Assembly: GCA_949317995.1 (NCBI GenBank)
Contig: OX439043.1
Location: 62,718,822 to 62,782,821, forward strand
Direction of reading: 5' to 3'
Source: Acholoe squamosa
Taxonomy: Eukaryota > Annelida > Polychaeta > Phyllodocida > Polynoidae
Length of the DNA stretch: 64,000 nucleotides
The position numbers were made by a program, and so were the translations under genes. Below are positions 30,001-45,000 of this stretch, one piece after another. Below the pieces are notes generated by a model, which was not told where the DNA came from, made no database searches, and saw only the letters and a program-made list of their open reading frames with translations. Within the stretch, counting starts at the first letter, position 1, and each line of letters starts with the position of its first letter.

Positions 30001-33000
30001 AAATTTCGTTTATGGTACATAGGAAATCAATATCTATACTATTCAATTTGTCGTAGTTATATAGATGAATTCGTATCGTCGAATAAGATCTATATATAGA
30101 TATTATATTCAAGAAAGCTTGAATATTGTAGATTAATGATTATGCCTGACTGTCACTAATCTGTTCATCCTAGGGAGGATGGGTGGGCCTATGTACCCCG
30201 CAACGATCTATCGTTGCTCCTGGAACAACAATTAATCATCAACTTACATGTAAGTATCGATTAATTTTATATTCCAGAGCGCAACGATAGATGTCGTTGC
30301 GGTCTCATAGGAGACTTTAAAGTTCAGCTGATTCACTGCCCATTTCCATAGTCCTATTATCTAATGTTACTAGTTCTCACAAACTGGTAGAAACTGTAAC
30401 GCAGGACTTTTTAGGAAAATAAGTGAATAACTTTATTCATCCTGACTAAAGAGGCAGTCAGGTTTCAAGAAAAAGTCTTGTTTGGTTAAACCAAAAGAAA
30501 GCTTACTTTCATTTACCCTTCTTTTAGATTCAACGAAGGTAAACAACACCCTTCTTTTTAGATTCAAAGAAGCCAAACAACAAATCCCAATTGATTTTAG
30601 TTGTAAATAGCACATTAGTCATGTGCTAGAAAGAGGAATTTTCCATTTGGGAAATTCATTAATTAGATTACCTCAGGTTTGAGTTTCTCAAAGGTTAACA
30701 GCTGCTTAACAGTATTGTACTTCCTGATGTTGTACAATCTATGTAGTTCTAATACTACATAATTTGAGATAAATAAGCATGTTAAAATTCTCTAGCAGAC
30801 ATAACATGCAAAGAGTGTACAATCTTGCTGGTATGTATATAACAGTCATATTTTGTGCAAATTAAGCAGGTAAGACTGCTGCACAATTTATGTACAGGCA
30901 AGTAGTTATGACTGTTTTTACTAAAACAGTAGGCACACAAACAGCTATTAGTTGTACACCCTAGTGGCATGCATATGTACCATATAAGCAGGTAAGGCTT
31001 GCTTGGTCAGTTATGGTATGATACATATCATTCCTGCGTAAGAAGATACTGCTTAAATGAAAAAAGGGGGATATGTACAACTTGTTGTACCATTTAAACA
31101 GCTTAATCTGTTAACACCCATATTCACAATGAGGAAAAAGATTTCTACATTTATAATGTAGATTTGAACAGCTCACCATAAAGGTATGTTGTAAATCATA
31201 AGCAGCTGGTACATACATATAGGTGCAAAATATGGTACCTACACATATTGTACAACATAAGCAGCTATGACTGCTGGACAAGTATTTTAATCCATATGTT
31301 GTACAATTTAGTACACTTGTAATGTATATATAAACCATCTACATATATAATGTGAGCTTCAGCTGGTGCAGGCAAAACAGCGACCACATTTACTATGTAG
31401 AGTGTGGTTTCTACATTCATAGTGTAAAGTAAAACAACTTACAGTCTTTACATGATGTACAATATAATCACTAATACTAAATACCAGTATGGTATAGTAT
31501 ATTGACCTTTTGTAGCACACAAAAAACAGTCTGTTTGTCTAGTGTCGTGATAGCTTCAAATGAAGCTATTACCTATACTTGTACAAATAAGCAACTATGA
31601 CTTATTGTACAAGCCAGAACCACTAGACATGGTAAAGTGACAGTACTTGGCTAGCTACTGCTGCAACGGTATAGTGTAAACAGTCAATGTTGCTAATACT
31701 GTAAAGTGTACACATGTTTTACTGCATAGATAGGTTCAGCTGATATGGTAAGACATATAAGCTGCCAAATTAAATAGCTAAGAAGCTAGTTTATTGGAAC
31801 CATACGTTTGTACAATTTTGTCCTAGAATCTGGACATATTGTACCTTATCAGCAGCTTGACATATTTACTTATTGTAAATAGACTACCTATATTATCTAG
31901 CATAATCAGCTACCATAACTAGTACCACACAATTATGTGTATGTTGTACAAGAATAAACCGTTATGCTGTTTATACAAACACAAGCAGTAACAATGATAC
32001 TGCATACAGTATTATACACCAAGTACACCAGACATGTCCTAAATGCTGATTGGAAGATCAGCTTGCCAGTGTTGTGCCAGGGAGCCACATCTCTGGTGGT
32101 GCTGAGTTCATCTTACCCACAAACTCTAGTAACAAGTCCTACCACAGGTCTGGACAGTTACAAAAATGAGATTGAGACTTATACCAAACTTCTTTATTTG
32201 GTATGAATGAATAGCCCATCTTCAATTGACTCAGAGATATTGCAGTGGGTCTGCTTTATTGGTGGCTCATGTAAGAAATTAATTAGTTAAAATACCAAAA
32301 GTTATGTCCACCACCTTTGGAATAGCAAGGTGGATCAACTGATAGTCTCCATTATGAACTACATCAGTGACAAACTCAGTATTTAGATTTAATTTCATTA
32401 ACAAGGTCAACCAAGACTATAAACGAGAGTCTTAGCTCTTACATTGAAATAAACTTCACCAGTTGTGGAATTTTTTGGCCATAAGGTAAGGATATTTTGA
32501 TTTTGCAAAACACTACTTATAACCTTGAATCTAGACACCGTTTCTTGAGCCTTCTGCCCTCATTAGAGGAGCAAATCAAGAAATCATTTTTAGGCAAATG
32601 GTAGAGGAGATAGATTCAACTGCGGGTCTATTAGACCAGCAATACTAGTGCTGTGCCAAAGGCCACAGTTCTGGTGGTGTCAAGTTCATCTTAGTCTCCA
32701 GCTCCAGTAACAGTCCCATCGAAGTACGGACAGTTTTACAGGAGTCCCTGTTTAGAATTTACCAATAATTCTAAAACAGTCACCTCACTCTACAGCCCTG
32801 GTGGTGTCAAAGTCATCTTTGCACAAACTCCAGTAACAAGTCCTCCCACAGGTTCGGACAGTTACATAGGAGTAGCTGTTAAGAATTTTACTCATAATTC
32901 CAAAAACAGAGTTTATAAGGGTTAATGACATAACGACAACTATTTACTGCGGTCCTTTCAAGGAGCAGTTGGTAGCCATCTGATATCTAATATCAGTGAA

Positions 33001-36000
33001 ATTGCTGGGTTTCAGCAATGGCTACCTCAGTACTCTTGTTTAATAGGTAAGATTTTGTCCTTCTGTCCTCTTCTGAGTAAACAGAAAAGATTTTGTTGGT
33101 GTAACCTGATACGTAACTCATTTTTATCACCAATCTTTAGGTGAATTAAGATGAGCACACTACCTCAGTTAACCACCTTACCACTTTGGCCACCGGTAGA
33201 CTTTAGTTTGTCAAAGTAAACTGAACACCAAGAAAGACATCCTAACCTAAGATAAATAAATTCAGAGAATTTATTACATGAGGTATAGGTTATCAGTAAC
33301 TTGAGCACTCAAATAACCCAACACAAGCTAGGATACTTGTGGTTGCAAATTGACCTATATGATATTTCTGAAGAAATATTCTAATGTAAAACATTAGGTC
33401 TCAGTGATTTATATATCACTACCAAGCAGCTTTGTGGTTATTGGTGAGTCAACTGCAATTCTCATAGAAATCTATGACATTAAGTATGGCTCTTAAGCTG
33501 TTAAATACAGGCTTAAAGATTTTTACCATACTTGTGAATTTATTGGGCATAAATTATAGGTATATTTGAATTCTCAATTCACAACCTATACAAAAGTTTT
33601 TACGCCAGAATTTAGACACCATTCTGCCCTTCCAAGGGAGGCAGATCAAATTCTCTATCTTTCTCACCATAAATGGTAGAACAGAGAATTTCGGAATGCT
33701 GATTAAATCAGCTAGTTAATGTTGTGCCAGTGGGCCACAACTGTGGTGGTGTCATGGTCATTTTACACCCAATTCTATTAACAAGTCCCACCGCAGGTCT
33801 GGACAGTTACTCAGGAGTTACTGTTAAGAATTTTACCAAATTCTAGACAGTGGCCTAAAGGTAGGGCAAATACAGAAATCTCTGTACTCTTTAAGGGTGT
33901 AAGTAACCTGCCTGTTACAGTTTTAAAATAAAACAATTATTGTGTAACTGGCTATCTGATACTCAACTCATTTGGTCACCAGTCTAGGTGATTACTAAAT
34001 AAGTACACTAGGGTGCCGCTATGGCTCTAGGTAATACTTCAGTGTATCAGTATATAGTTTCAACACCAGGTTGGACAACCTAATCCTGTGCTAGCATAAT
34101 TTCAGGGAAATTATGGCAAAAGGTATAGGTATTGGAAACTTTAGTGCCCGAAAGACCTGACACAAGCTAATAAGCCTGTGGCTACCCATTGACCTTTTAA
34201 GAAAGTTCTGAGGAGTTTTCACAGGTAAGGGTCTCAGTGATTTTTGAAATCACTACAAGGCAGCTTATCGGTTATTGGCAACATGCCCAGAAAAATTGTA
34301 AAGCTGCCTTCCCAGGTGATGCAGGTCATAAATTTCTCCACAGAAATTTTTTGGCATAAGGTATAGGTAATTTGATTGTTTAAATCACAACCTAACCACT
34401 TGATTTTGACACCTTATTAAGAATCTGCCCTCACCAGAGAGACAGGTCAAATTTTTTCTCTATCATTCTCACCACAAAGGTAGCATAGAGAAATTTGACA
34501 TGCTGATTAAAGATCAGCTTGCCAGTGTTGTGCCAGAAGGTCACAAATCTGGTGGTGTCAATCATCTTACACCTTACTCCGGTAACAAGTCCCATCGCAG
34601 GTCTGGACAGTTACACTGGAGTCACTGTTTAGAATTTTACCCAAATTCTAAACACAGTGGTCTAACTGTAGAGCAGGCACAGAAAGAGCTGTATTTTAGG
34701 TATAGCTAACCTGCTTATCTTGGTGACATGATAAGGCCATAGACCCTATCTAAGAACCAATCTTAAAATGTCTGGAAATTTTTCCACCACAGTGAAAAAT
34801 TTTTGTAACGAATCTTTACCAGATTCTATAGCAGTAGTTAGTCTAAGCTAACAGCTACCAAAAGACATTTATTGGTGTAAACTGAAAACACAACTCCTAT
34901 CACCAATCTTAGGTGAAGAACATGAGTAGGAGTGTTCAGCAGATTAAATAACTTTATCTGCACTTATAGTGTATCAGTTTGAAGTCAACCAAGGAGGGGT
35001 GATCAACTTAGCCTGTGCCTCTGTACAGTCAGAGAAATAAGGCAAAGGTAAAGGAAATTGTGATATCACAATCTCACTCAACCCCAAGTAAGCTTGTAAG
35101 GCTTGTGACTGTAAGCGGACCCTCTGGAAAAATTTTTGAAATTTTTCGGCATAAGGTAAGGGTCTCAAGTGATTCTCTGACTCACTTTAATTAAGAATTA
35201 ACAGGCTTGTTAATCTTTTGGGCATAAGGTGTAGACAAGTGATTTTCTAAATCACCACCTTTTACGCCCTTGCAAAGGCAGTCACAAACTAAAGCTCTGA
35301 AAAGCCTAGCTTTAGCCCTCCCTGGGGAGGCAGGTCATAAATTTCTCCAACTGAGAAATTTTTTCGGCATAAGGTATAGGTAAGCTGAATTAGCAATTCA
35401 AAACCTAGACAGCCAAAAGACAGTCATAGACAATCAGCCCTCCGCGAGGAGGCTAGTCTTTCAAATTTCTCTAAATGAGAAATTTTTCGGCATAAGGTAT
35501 AGGTAAAAGCAGTTTTACAAGTATCAACCTATACAGCCGTGTTTAGACACCGTTCTTAAGACTTCTGCCCTCCCCAGGGAGACAGGTCAAAATTTTCTAT
35601 CATAATCAGCGAAAATGGTAGAAAATCGAACCACTGATTGAATCAGCTAGCCAGTATTGTGCCAGGGGGCCACAACTCTGGTGGTGTCAAGGTCCTCTTA
35701 CACCCAAACTCCAGTAGCAAGTCCCACCACAGGTCCGGACAGTTACGAAGGAGTTACTGTTTAAGAATTGTACCCAAATTCTAAAAACAGTGGCCTATCT
35801 GTACAGCGAGCACAGAGTCCAGCGTCTTAATGGTGTAGATAACCTCCCTGATACACAGCCATTTCATCACAAGTCAGTCTGTGAGTACGGGATGGCTCGT
35901 GCCACTTCATTTCATCAGAAATTAATGTGGAGACCTGCAGCGGTCCGACTTTGAGTGTATCAGGCACAAAATAATTTTAATATACCATAGGTTAAGTCCA

Positions 36001-39000
36001 CCAGCTCAGATCATAGCCAGGTGGGTCAACAGACTGAACTCCATCAAGAGGCATATCTGTGACAATATAACCAGTGCAATGGTCTACTAAAATTATTTCG
36101 TTTGATGATGTCAACTCAGGTTCCAGATCATGAACCTATGGGTAAATTGACAAACATCTAGTGTCAATCAAGGCTTCAGAACACAAGCCTAAAATTGACA
36201 ACTTGGTTAGTTTTGGGGATAAAAGAGGTAAACTGACAGGTAAAAGGAAGCAGAAATCCTCCTAAGTTACCCTTAGCAGGAGTGTGGAGGTAGATAACCT
36301 CAACCACCACCCCAGCAGGCAGACTGACACTAGAGTGACAGTACAGGCCTTGGTCTATGGGAACTACCTCTATTATCGCCCAAAAACAAACCAACAAAAA
36401 CATAACATACAAAGCAAACCAAGTAAAAAATGGACAAGAAAAAGGTGAAAACGATGGAAAAACAGAGTAATCTCACAGTTTTTGGAAGAAAATCCGTCTT
36501 AATAGACCAAAATAACAATATAAAAGAGAAAACGGCGAGCCGAGACGAAAAGTTCGGCGCCGACCGGAAATGGACGGAAAATACCGGAAAATGCCGAGGA
36601 TTTTGCCGCCAAACGGTTCTAACTTATTGTTGGTGTCGTAAAAGTATACGAAATCGTATTTTTGATCAAAATAAGACGGAAAACCCCCAAAAAACAGTAG
36701 ATATTAAGAAATATTAAAGGATTACTCTTTACCAAAGGAAAAAGGGGGGGAAAACTCGCCCAAAAGTAGGACGATCGGGATGAAATCTTACTGCTTCAAC
36801 AGTGCTTCTCCGTAACGGCGGGAAAACAGAGATCGTTTAAAAACTTTGAGAAAATTAGCCTAAAGAGGCCTAATTTAGACTTTAAAGGCGAGTTAACCCC
36901 CTAAAAGTAGAATAAAATCAGATATGAAAAATGGAAGTATAGCGAAATTGCTAAAACTCACTCGAATTGTAAGCCAAATTGCGAGACGTCCTCCTCCTAT
37001 GGAAATACACAGCAGTCTGACATCTACGGATCTGCGCATGCGCATCTCCTATGAGACCGCAACGACATCTATCGTTGCGCTCTGGAACTAATGCATAGAG
37101 CTTAAACATGATAATACGGTTCACCTACCTGGGCTCTGTTGAAAAGTCCTGCAGGTAGGTACTCAAACTTGTACAACATTTTCGTCTCGTGCTGACCGGG
37201 TATATCACTGACATCTTGCCATGTGTACTGCAGGTAAAATGATAAAACACAATATCAATCTAGAGAGATACCGGTACGATATGAAAGTGGGATAATATGT
37301 TAGAAACGACAGGCCCATGCCCAATACTCTAATTTGATATGTATTACTGGTAGTTGGTACCTGATTTCATGTAAGAGTATTCACCTCACTTACTATCAGG
37401 GATGAAAGTGACTGAGCATAAAATTAAATTATTATCCCTGAAATGCTCTCTATTAGAATATATAAAATATAGCTGTTTATAGGAATGTATCAATCTTTGG
37501 AACTTGAAATTTCCTGAAATCAGGGAAACGCCTTCCATCCCTACTAAAATAGATACTTTCCTCTATAAATTCTGTGATGAAAATACACATACTATCTTTA
37601 AATAATTATGCATGATGAATTCATCTAGTGTGGATTATGAAGTAAAGACCAACCTCGGGTTCTCTATCCGGTAGCAGGCAGGCAACCAAGTTGGCCGGTT
37701 CATCGAGTAATGGGAAAGTAAGATCAAACTCCTCAGTTAGACGCAGCAGCCAGCGGTGAAGTTCTTTAGGATATTCCTTCCAAATCTTGTCAAGGTCACA
37801 ATGTAAAATTTTTCCATCCTGAAATAAGGAACAACAGTTAATTGGTATCCTGAAATGACTGAACTGGTTAATATCCACCATTGACCAGTACGGATGGTCG
37901 TCAAACAAATCTCTGAGCAATGTGAGACATGCAGTTGATCTAGCTTTGTCCCATATCTTTGTGCCTAAGAATCGTATCCGAAAAACAGAACAGTGTATCT
38001 TAGTTGTCAACGGCTTGACTTCAAGTATGCCTTCGGAAAATCAGACAATATCTTTTTTTTTTCCTTTTTAAGTAAAGTGTTATAGGAACGGTTAATGGCC
38101 AACAGATATATTACAAAATATGTCTACATTTATAGACTAGAAGAAGCAGATCCTGCGTTGTGAGTGTAAATATAATGGCATTAATAGCATGTGCTCACCT
38201 TGATTTCATTCTCATGAACTGAGACCACACAAGACATGACATTGACAATCCACTGTGGGTTGATGACCACCCGGGACTTGAGGAAATCACTCTCAAAATG
38301 TTGTAGACTTCCAAGGTCATGAAGGAAACGTGTAGCCTGCTTCAGCTGTGTAAGGAGAGGTTACAATTACGTTTGTACAATGAATTCAGTTCATAACTCC
38401 AATGTTTTTGTTGTTGATAATACCGCAAAAAGGCTAACACGTCAGCTGAAGTCCTATAAAGTGTGAAAGGTCCAAATGTATTAGAACTGTCTTTTCTTCT
38501 GCTTTTTCTTATGCAGAAGATTAGCTACCAGATTTCGTTCTTTATCATATCTATTTATTTCACAGGGAATGAATATTGTGAAATTATCTAATTTACAACA
38601 GTACACCTATCGATACATGAGTGCACAGATACAATTATAAGGGAGTTATAAGTTGACTTGAAGCCTTTCCTCAGCCGCACATTGTTTTTCTATACACCTT
38701 TGCCTTTGTCCTCAACATGTAACACTGGCAAACGACATGCCAGTGCTACACCCTACACAGTACAAGATAGTGGGGGCTTCCACAAAATACTTTTCTCCAG
38801 AAACTGATCGCCCCCAACCAACCCCTAAACTCTTGTTCACATTAGAATAAGGGGTTTACTATCTAAGGGGAGAAAAGAAAAAAAAAATATAAAGAGGTTA
38901 TTCCAGGGATGAAAGTCACAAAGGATGAAAATCCCTGAAATGGTCCAATATTCGCCCCAAAAACCTGGTTTTCTATATGAATGTATAGGGCCCTGGAACT

Positions 39001-42000
39001 TCAAAATCCCTGAAATCAGGGAATTCCCTGAAGACTTTCATCCCTGTTATTCTCAATTTCTCATGAAAGGCTTCCATGACGTACATACTTCATGGACGTC
39101 CCACTTGCGGTCCTCCCTCCAAGCTCTGCCATCCCATCAGACTCACCTCTAAGTCGTCAACAATGCCAACATTCTCTGCAAGCTTCTCCAATTCTTCCCA
39201 TGTGAGAAGATTTTTCGGCTCTTGATTTTGCTCCGGAGAACTCTCCCTTCAGATGGAAAATAGCATGTATGAATGGCAGTAAAGGGTATACCATATTTTA
39301 CTGCAAAGGTATTTGGGTCACCAAAGATGAAAATTTGATTGAGAAGTCTTGAACTCTGGAAAGATTTTTTTTTCAATCTACAAGTAACTCAACTAATCTC
39401 AACATACTCTCAGCCTCACGTACTTAACCATGATTACGTACATATAGTCAATTGAGGCCAAGGTGCATTTAGGCCTTAGTATACATTCTATCTGGTTAAA
39501 TAGCAAAAAATTATAATAAAAATGCCTGAAGTATATATATAATTGTAATAGAAAAGTGCCTCACGTCTTTATGGATTTCTCGAATGACAACCAAGCTTTT
39601 GGAATCTTTTCCCCCATATACTTTTCCTTCAGACCGACATAGTAGATTTCCTTTGATAACTCTGGTATGCCCTTAATTAAGATTAAAGAGGAGCGACATT
39701 ATCACATATCATAGGTTGCCAATACAAAACATTAGCCTATAATCAATTGTGAAAGAATTGTTTAAGTCCAACACATGCAAGTAAGCGGATGAAATATAGG
39801 AAAAAGGCATGTGCTAAAATTTGTCTCCGAAGAAAAATGAAAAAATGAAAACGAATTTATGCCATTACAATCAACCGAAATACAGCAAAAATATAACTCG
39901 TTTTCATTCAAGGTTTTGTCATATTATGATAAAAATATTGTTTTTGTTAATTTTAGAGTACATACTTCACCAGTGTACGAGCTGACTGCATGAAATCCAA
40001 CAATCTGAGGGAATCTCTTCTGAAGAGCCTCCTGGGGCAGCCAGAACTTTTCCACTTGGTCAACATGTGTCCCGATCACGAGTACTGGAGCTTTGGGTGC
40101 ATGGCACGCTATTGAACTGAGCCAGAACTCGAGACCCGCGTGTTCATGGCCAAGGCGCACATTCCACATTAGCAGGTATACAGCACGGTTCGACAAGAAA
40201 AACTGGAAGATAATGAAGATTGTGTGGTTTAAATTTTTTTTTTTTGACCTTTTAGAAATGTTACCGTATCTAGACCAAAAACTCATAATTCGTTAAACGT
40301 ATTCAAAGGCAGAGAAGTTTGTTTCAAGTACTTTCTTTCATTAATTAATATCATGTTATTTGGTGTGTTTTTTTTCCAGTTTTTCTTTTAAACAATTTTT
40401 TTACTTCCAATGGATTCCTTGCTGGAATAGTGAGGCGAGCGAAATAATTTTATTCTTTTTTTTGCCAAACATCACAAAGAGAAAACTTGTAGAACGTGAA
40501 ATGAGCGAAATCCGTGGACGAAATATTTTTCAAAGAAAGAAAAAAATTTGCATTTCCGAAAATAGGGAGAGGGAAATCCGTAGACCAACTTATTTTTTTG
40601 GTGTGGCCTAATGCCTCACCTGATGTGTGTTATAGTAGACAGTTTGACCAGCAAAGTCCCACACACTAAATGTTATCGTGTTGTCTTCTTTGGTTGAATT
40701 CTCGTAGCATACATCCCAAGACATGATGTCGATACCGTCCGTTACATACAAATCTCCAGAATAACGATTGCTGCTCGACATGATTGCCTTGATGGTACTG
40801 AAAATTATCACATAAATATATGTAGATAATACTAGCAACAGATAGTCAGATTTAGCCGACAAAATCGCTGCCCGGCCGACAGGCTGGAATGCATGTCTGA
40901 GCGTAATCTCTGGACGTTGGGCTACATTCTGGTTTTTACAGCTTGCAAATTGGATCATTATCAAGGTTTTTTTTATGAAATGAAACAAAAGATGTTACTT
41001 TTTTTTTAATTTTGAAGAGTTAAATGATTGAAATAGCAAGTAAATTCTTGTTTTTCATTATTTTTTTCCACAAAATAATAATCTTGAGGCATTCGGTCCT
41101 GCCAAAATCAATCCGGCCTGTGGAATGATAAAATTTGCAGGACCGAATGGCCAGCTAGGGGAAAAACTATTTGTATAGACAATATATATAACTCCATATG
41201 CATATTTACATCATTAAGCAGGCCATATAGACTTACCTAGTTTTGCCAGCTCCTCCTAGGCCGACCATCATGAGCTTGGTCCTCTTACATGTAATAGAAC
41301 CCATCTGAAGCTTCTTCAGATACCCAAAAGTGGCTTGAAAGCCGCGGCGAACAATTTCCTTTGGCGGTGTCTTAAGCGCGCCACAATCTTTGATATTCAG
41401 GGCTGAGGATTAAGAGAACATGAGCCAGGGATTATCAGAAAAACTTTTATCCAGGAAATCAGGGAGTGGTCCCCCATTGGTAAAAAAATGACCACTCCCT
41501 TAACATCACCCACCACAAGAGATATTTACAGAAAAACAGGAAAAGTGAGATCTCTAAATATACACACCTGTGATCCTCCTACACTTGACTAGGTCGCTGC
41601 TGATGGTGTGGAGGCTGGGACAGTGAGACAAATCCAGAACTTCCAGTTCCTCCAATAATGAGATCTTGCCGGGTATTTCTCGTACCGCAAGGTACTTCAT
41701 TTTCAAGGTGACCAGTTTGGTGAGATTATACAGGGGCTCCATAAGCTCCTCTGCCTCCTTTTGTCCTTCCTCTGTTCCTTCTACATAGAAGAAGATATTC
41801 TTTTTAAGTACAGAGTGAGCCACATTCTAGGTAAATCCTTGAAGAGATCAATAATACATCAAGTAGAAAGTCTTTACGAGACACCTATCAGGGATATAAT
41901 CATGCCTGACTGACCCTACAGAACTGCTCTACAACTAGGAGGTCGGTATGATCATGGAGGTATAACAGACGCCGAGCGCATGAATACTATAATGATGAGT

Positions 42001-45000
42001 TAGGCGCACCATGGTCTTGCTGACAAAATGAATGGTATATGACTTAGGGATCATGTTGCTTGAAGATTTAGGCTATCTACAAAAACTTCGAAGCTGCTAA
42101 TCATTCAGAAATTATCTGAAAAGGATCATTTTACCTTCAGTTGTGCAGTTCTGTCCTATTCTTGGCAGTGTTGTGTAGAGCGCAGAGTTGAGGCGAACAA
42201 TGCCTTTATGATCTAACGTACTCTGCTGACTCCCCTCTGTGCCGTCAAACAATGATGCTTTCATCTATAAAGACATACAAATGTATACTTAAGGACTGTA
42301 CAGGTGTTGGAAATATCTTTATAAATATTGATGCACTATGCACTCCTGATTACTGCAGACAAGTCAGATTGCTCGATAACCAAGGACGTCCAATTGGATA
42401 GGATCCGGAACGTCAAGCATGTTTAATATTGTCAGACTTGAACGGACATATAGGCAGACGTTCCTGATTGCCAAGGTCGGCTGATTGAATCGAGCCAGTC
42501 TGTGGTCACCTTAAATATCCCAATAGAGAATTAATTATTTGTGCCCATTTGTTAGCGTTGATACACTCCTGAAGGGTATTAAGGCATTACAAAATATAGG
42601 ATATTGAAAAGGTTATCTAGCGGGTTTAGCTCAGACTATGAGTACCACAGAGGCTACACTGCTAAAACGATCAAGGAAGAGTAAAGCTAGGTTCAATAGA
42701 ATAATATCCAAGTGCAAACCTTGTCAGGGATTGCTGCGGTCACAACATTGGATGCCATGACTTCGTCAAAGACCGGCCGACTAAGGATGGATCTTGCGCT
42801 GTCATAGTCGCTGAACCAAGCGATGCCAGAGATATCCAGTTCAGTAAGCTCTGTTAGAGTTCCCAGCACTTTGGGTATCTCAGTTAGACTGTGGCCACTC
42901 AAGTCAAGACATTTGAGTTTCTTCAGGTTTGCAAGGTCATCATGAATGGCGCTAACACCCAAGTCGTTCAAATAGAGTTTTGTCAAGGTTTTGCACTTGT
43001 ACACACATTCTGGAATTTCAGGTATGTTATTGTGTCCAATGGACAGCATTTCCAGTTGGTCGGCATGCTGGAGTAGGTCATTAGGGAGCGCCTTCAACTT
43101 GTTCTTGCTAACATCAAGCGTGCTGAAAGAAAAAAAAAGGTTCCAATTAGTGGCAAAGTCCTACTTTCAACTTGACACATTTCAAGAAGATAGTCACCCC
43201 AGTATGTAGCAGATATTGTACTGGAGCACGATTTCTACACTTCCTCACCTCAACACTACCGTGATGCTACTGGCACGGTTACCATGCCCGCCTCACCTTA
43301 TCATCTCTTGGTTGTTTAGGTTGGTCTCCATGGTACATAGTGTTTCCATAAACAAATATGTATTGTCACCAAAGCATCAGTGCTGATTACTGGTGCCTCC
43401 AGGTGCTGGTGAGTGACACTCTCCAGGCCTTGGATACAACCTCGAAACATATGTTTGGAGTATATTGGACATTGTCTAATATAGTATATCTCATCAGACA
43501 TTGTCTGATGAGCCATACTATCAAGGCATGAAAACATTGTTACATTTGCTTTCTGATTCAGAATTCTTAGGGATATTTATAAAAAAAGCAATTGTAGCTG
43601 ACATTGTAACTAACTGCAGTTACAACGTTCTTGCACTGAGACTACGATTTTTACTAACGGTAAACTGCTGTGAAAAATAAGTTAATTTAACGATAGAGAG
43701 ATGGGTTCTTGGCATTACTAGGGTATGAGGATAATCTAATTAGAATTCCCAACAGTGTTATATTTAATCAGCAGGCCCAGATAAGACTGTTATAACATGC
43801 AATCATTGAAGGTACTCACACTAGATTTTTCGCTCCTTTGAAAGACGGCAACTCCTCAATCTTATTTTCAGACAGCAACAGTGACCTCAGAGCAGGGAGG
43901 GTAGTGAAAAGGTCTGCGGGTAGTTCGGTAATGTGATTTTTCACCAGATTTAACTCGGATGTCATATTCCACACGTGCTTCATTCCGTCTAGCGGGACGT
44001 GGGTCAGGTTCATCTCGGGTCCTGCTGCCATGTGCTCTGTACAGAGATATTTGTCCTCTGTCTTTGTAAGCACATCGCCCAGATTGAATTTCTCCTGTGC
44101 CTTCTCAAAGACTTCCTTGGTGATCTGAAAAGAGGAAAAGGGGTTGATTTCTTCCAAAAGTTGATTTACCATTATAAAAAGTGGTATATGGAATTTCAAT
44201 AATTGAAAATCCCTGAAATCAAGGAAAACCTTCAAGACTTCAATCCCTGAATATATATACTGCTGGTAACCATTTTCCTAGAATTCCTTTTATCAGAAGC
44301 TGTCGAGTAACTGACCCTTAATCTTTTTTTTTTCTTCGCCACAATCAATAAGAAGTGTCCATACCTGTTTGAATACCTCCTCTGCATCACCTGATGGATT
44401 GGCCCTGAACATGAGAGGGATTGCAGTTAGCACGAGCTGTTGTTTGATGTAGGCACTCAGCTGTAGGAAGGAAATATATTCTATGAGAAACTAGACAGCA
44501 AAAAAACGAAAAAGAAAAGACCTTTTGGTCTATCTACAACTGTTAACTACACAACCTGGTATCTGTTCTTGAAACAACACTCTATTTCTTATGGCCTTAT
44601 ACACAAATACAAAAGTGCAAATTTCTCAAAAACTGCCTATTAGAAACATCTCAAATTTTTCACATCCATTCCATGTCAACTGATCTCACAACTATCCCAA
44701 AATGAAGCTCCTGATTACATTAACAATAAGTCAATTTACTATAGAGCTTTATGGGCAATTTGGAGAGCTTTCACAAACCTCTCTTTTTCTAAACTTTCCA
44801 CATAATTCAACAATTCCTGGAAATTGTAGGTACAAAAAATTCTCAGATTTCCTGCATTTACCTCCACATGTCTGCTATTAAGCACCAACTTTGTCTTAAT
44901 TTTTTGGCCAAAACCCTATGTAAAGATTGGGGTCGTTCTGTATAGCCAGACATCAATAAAGCATGGCATGCCCCCCCCCCCCCATAAAAAGATCATAGCA

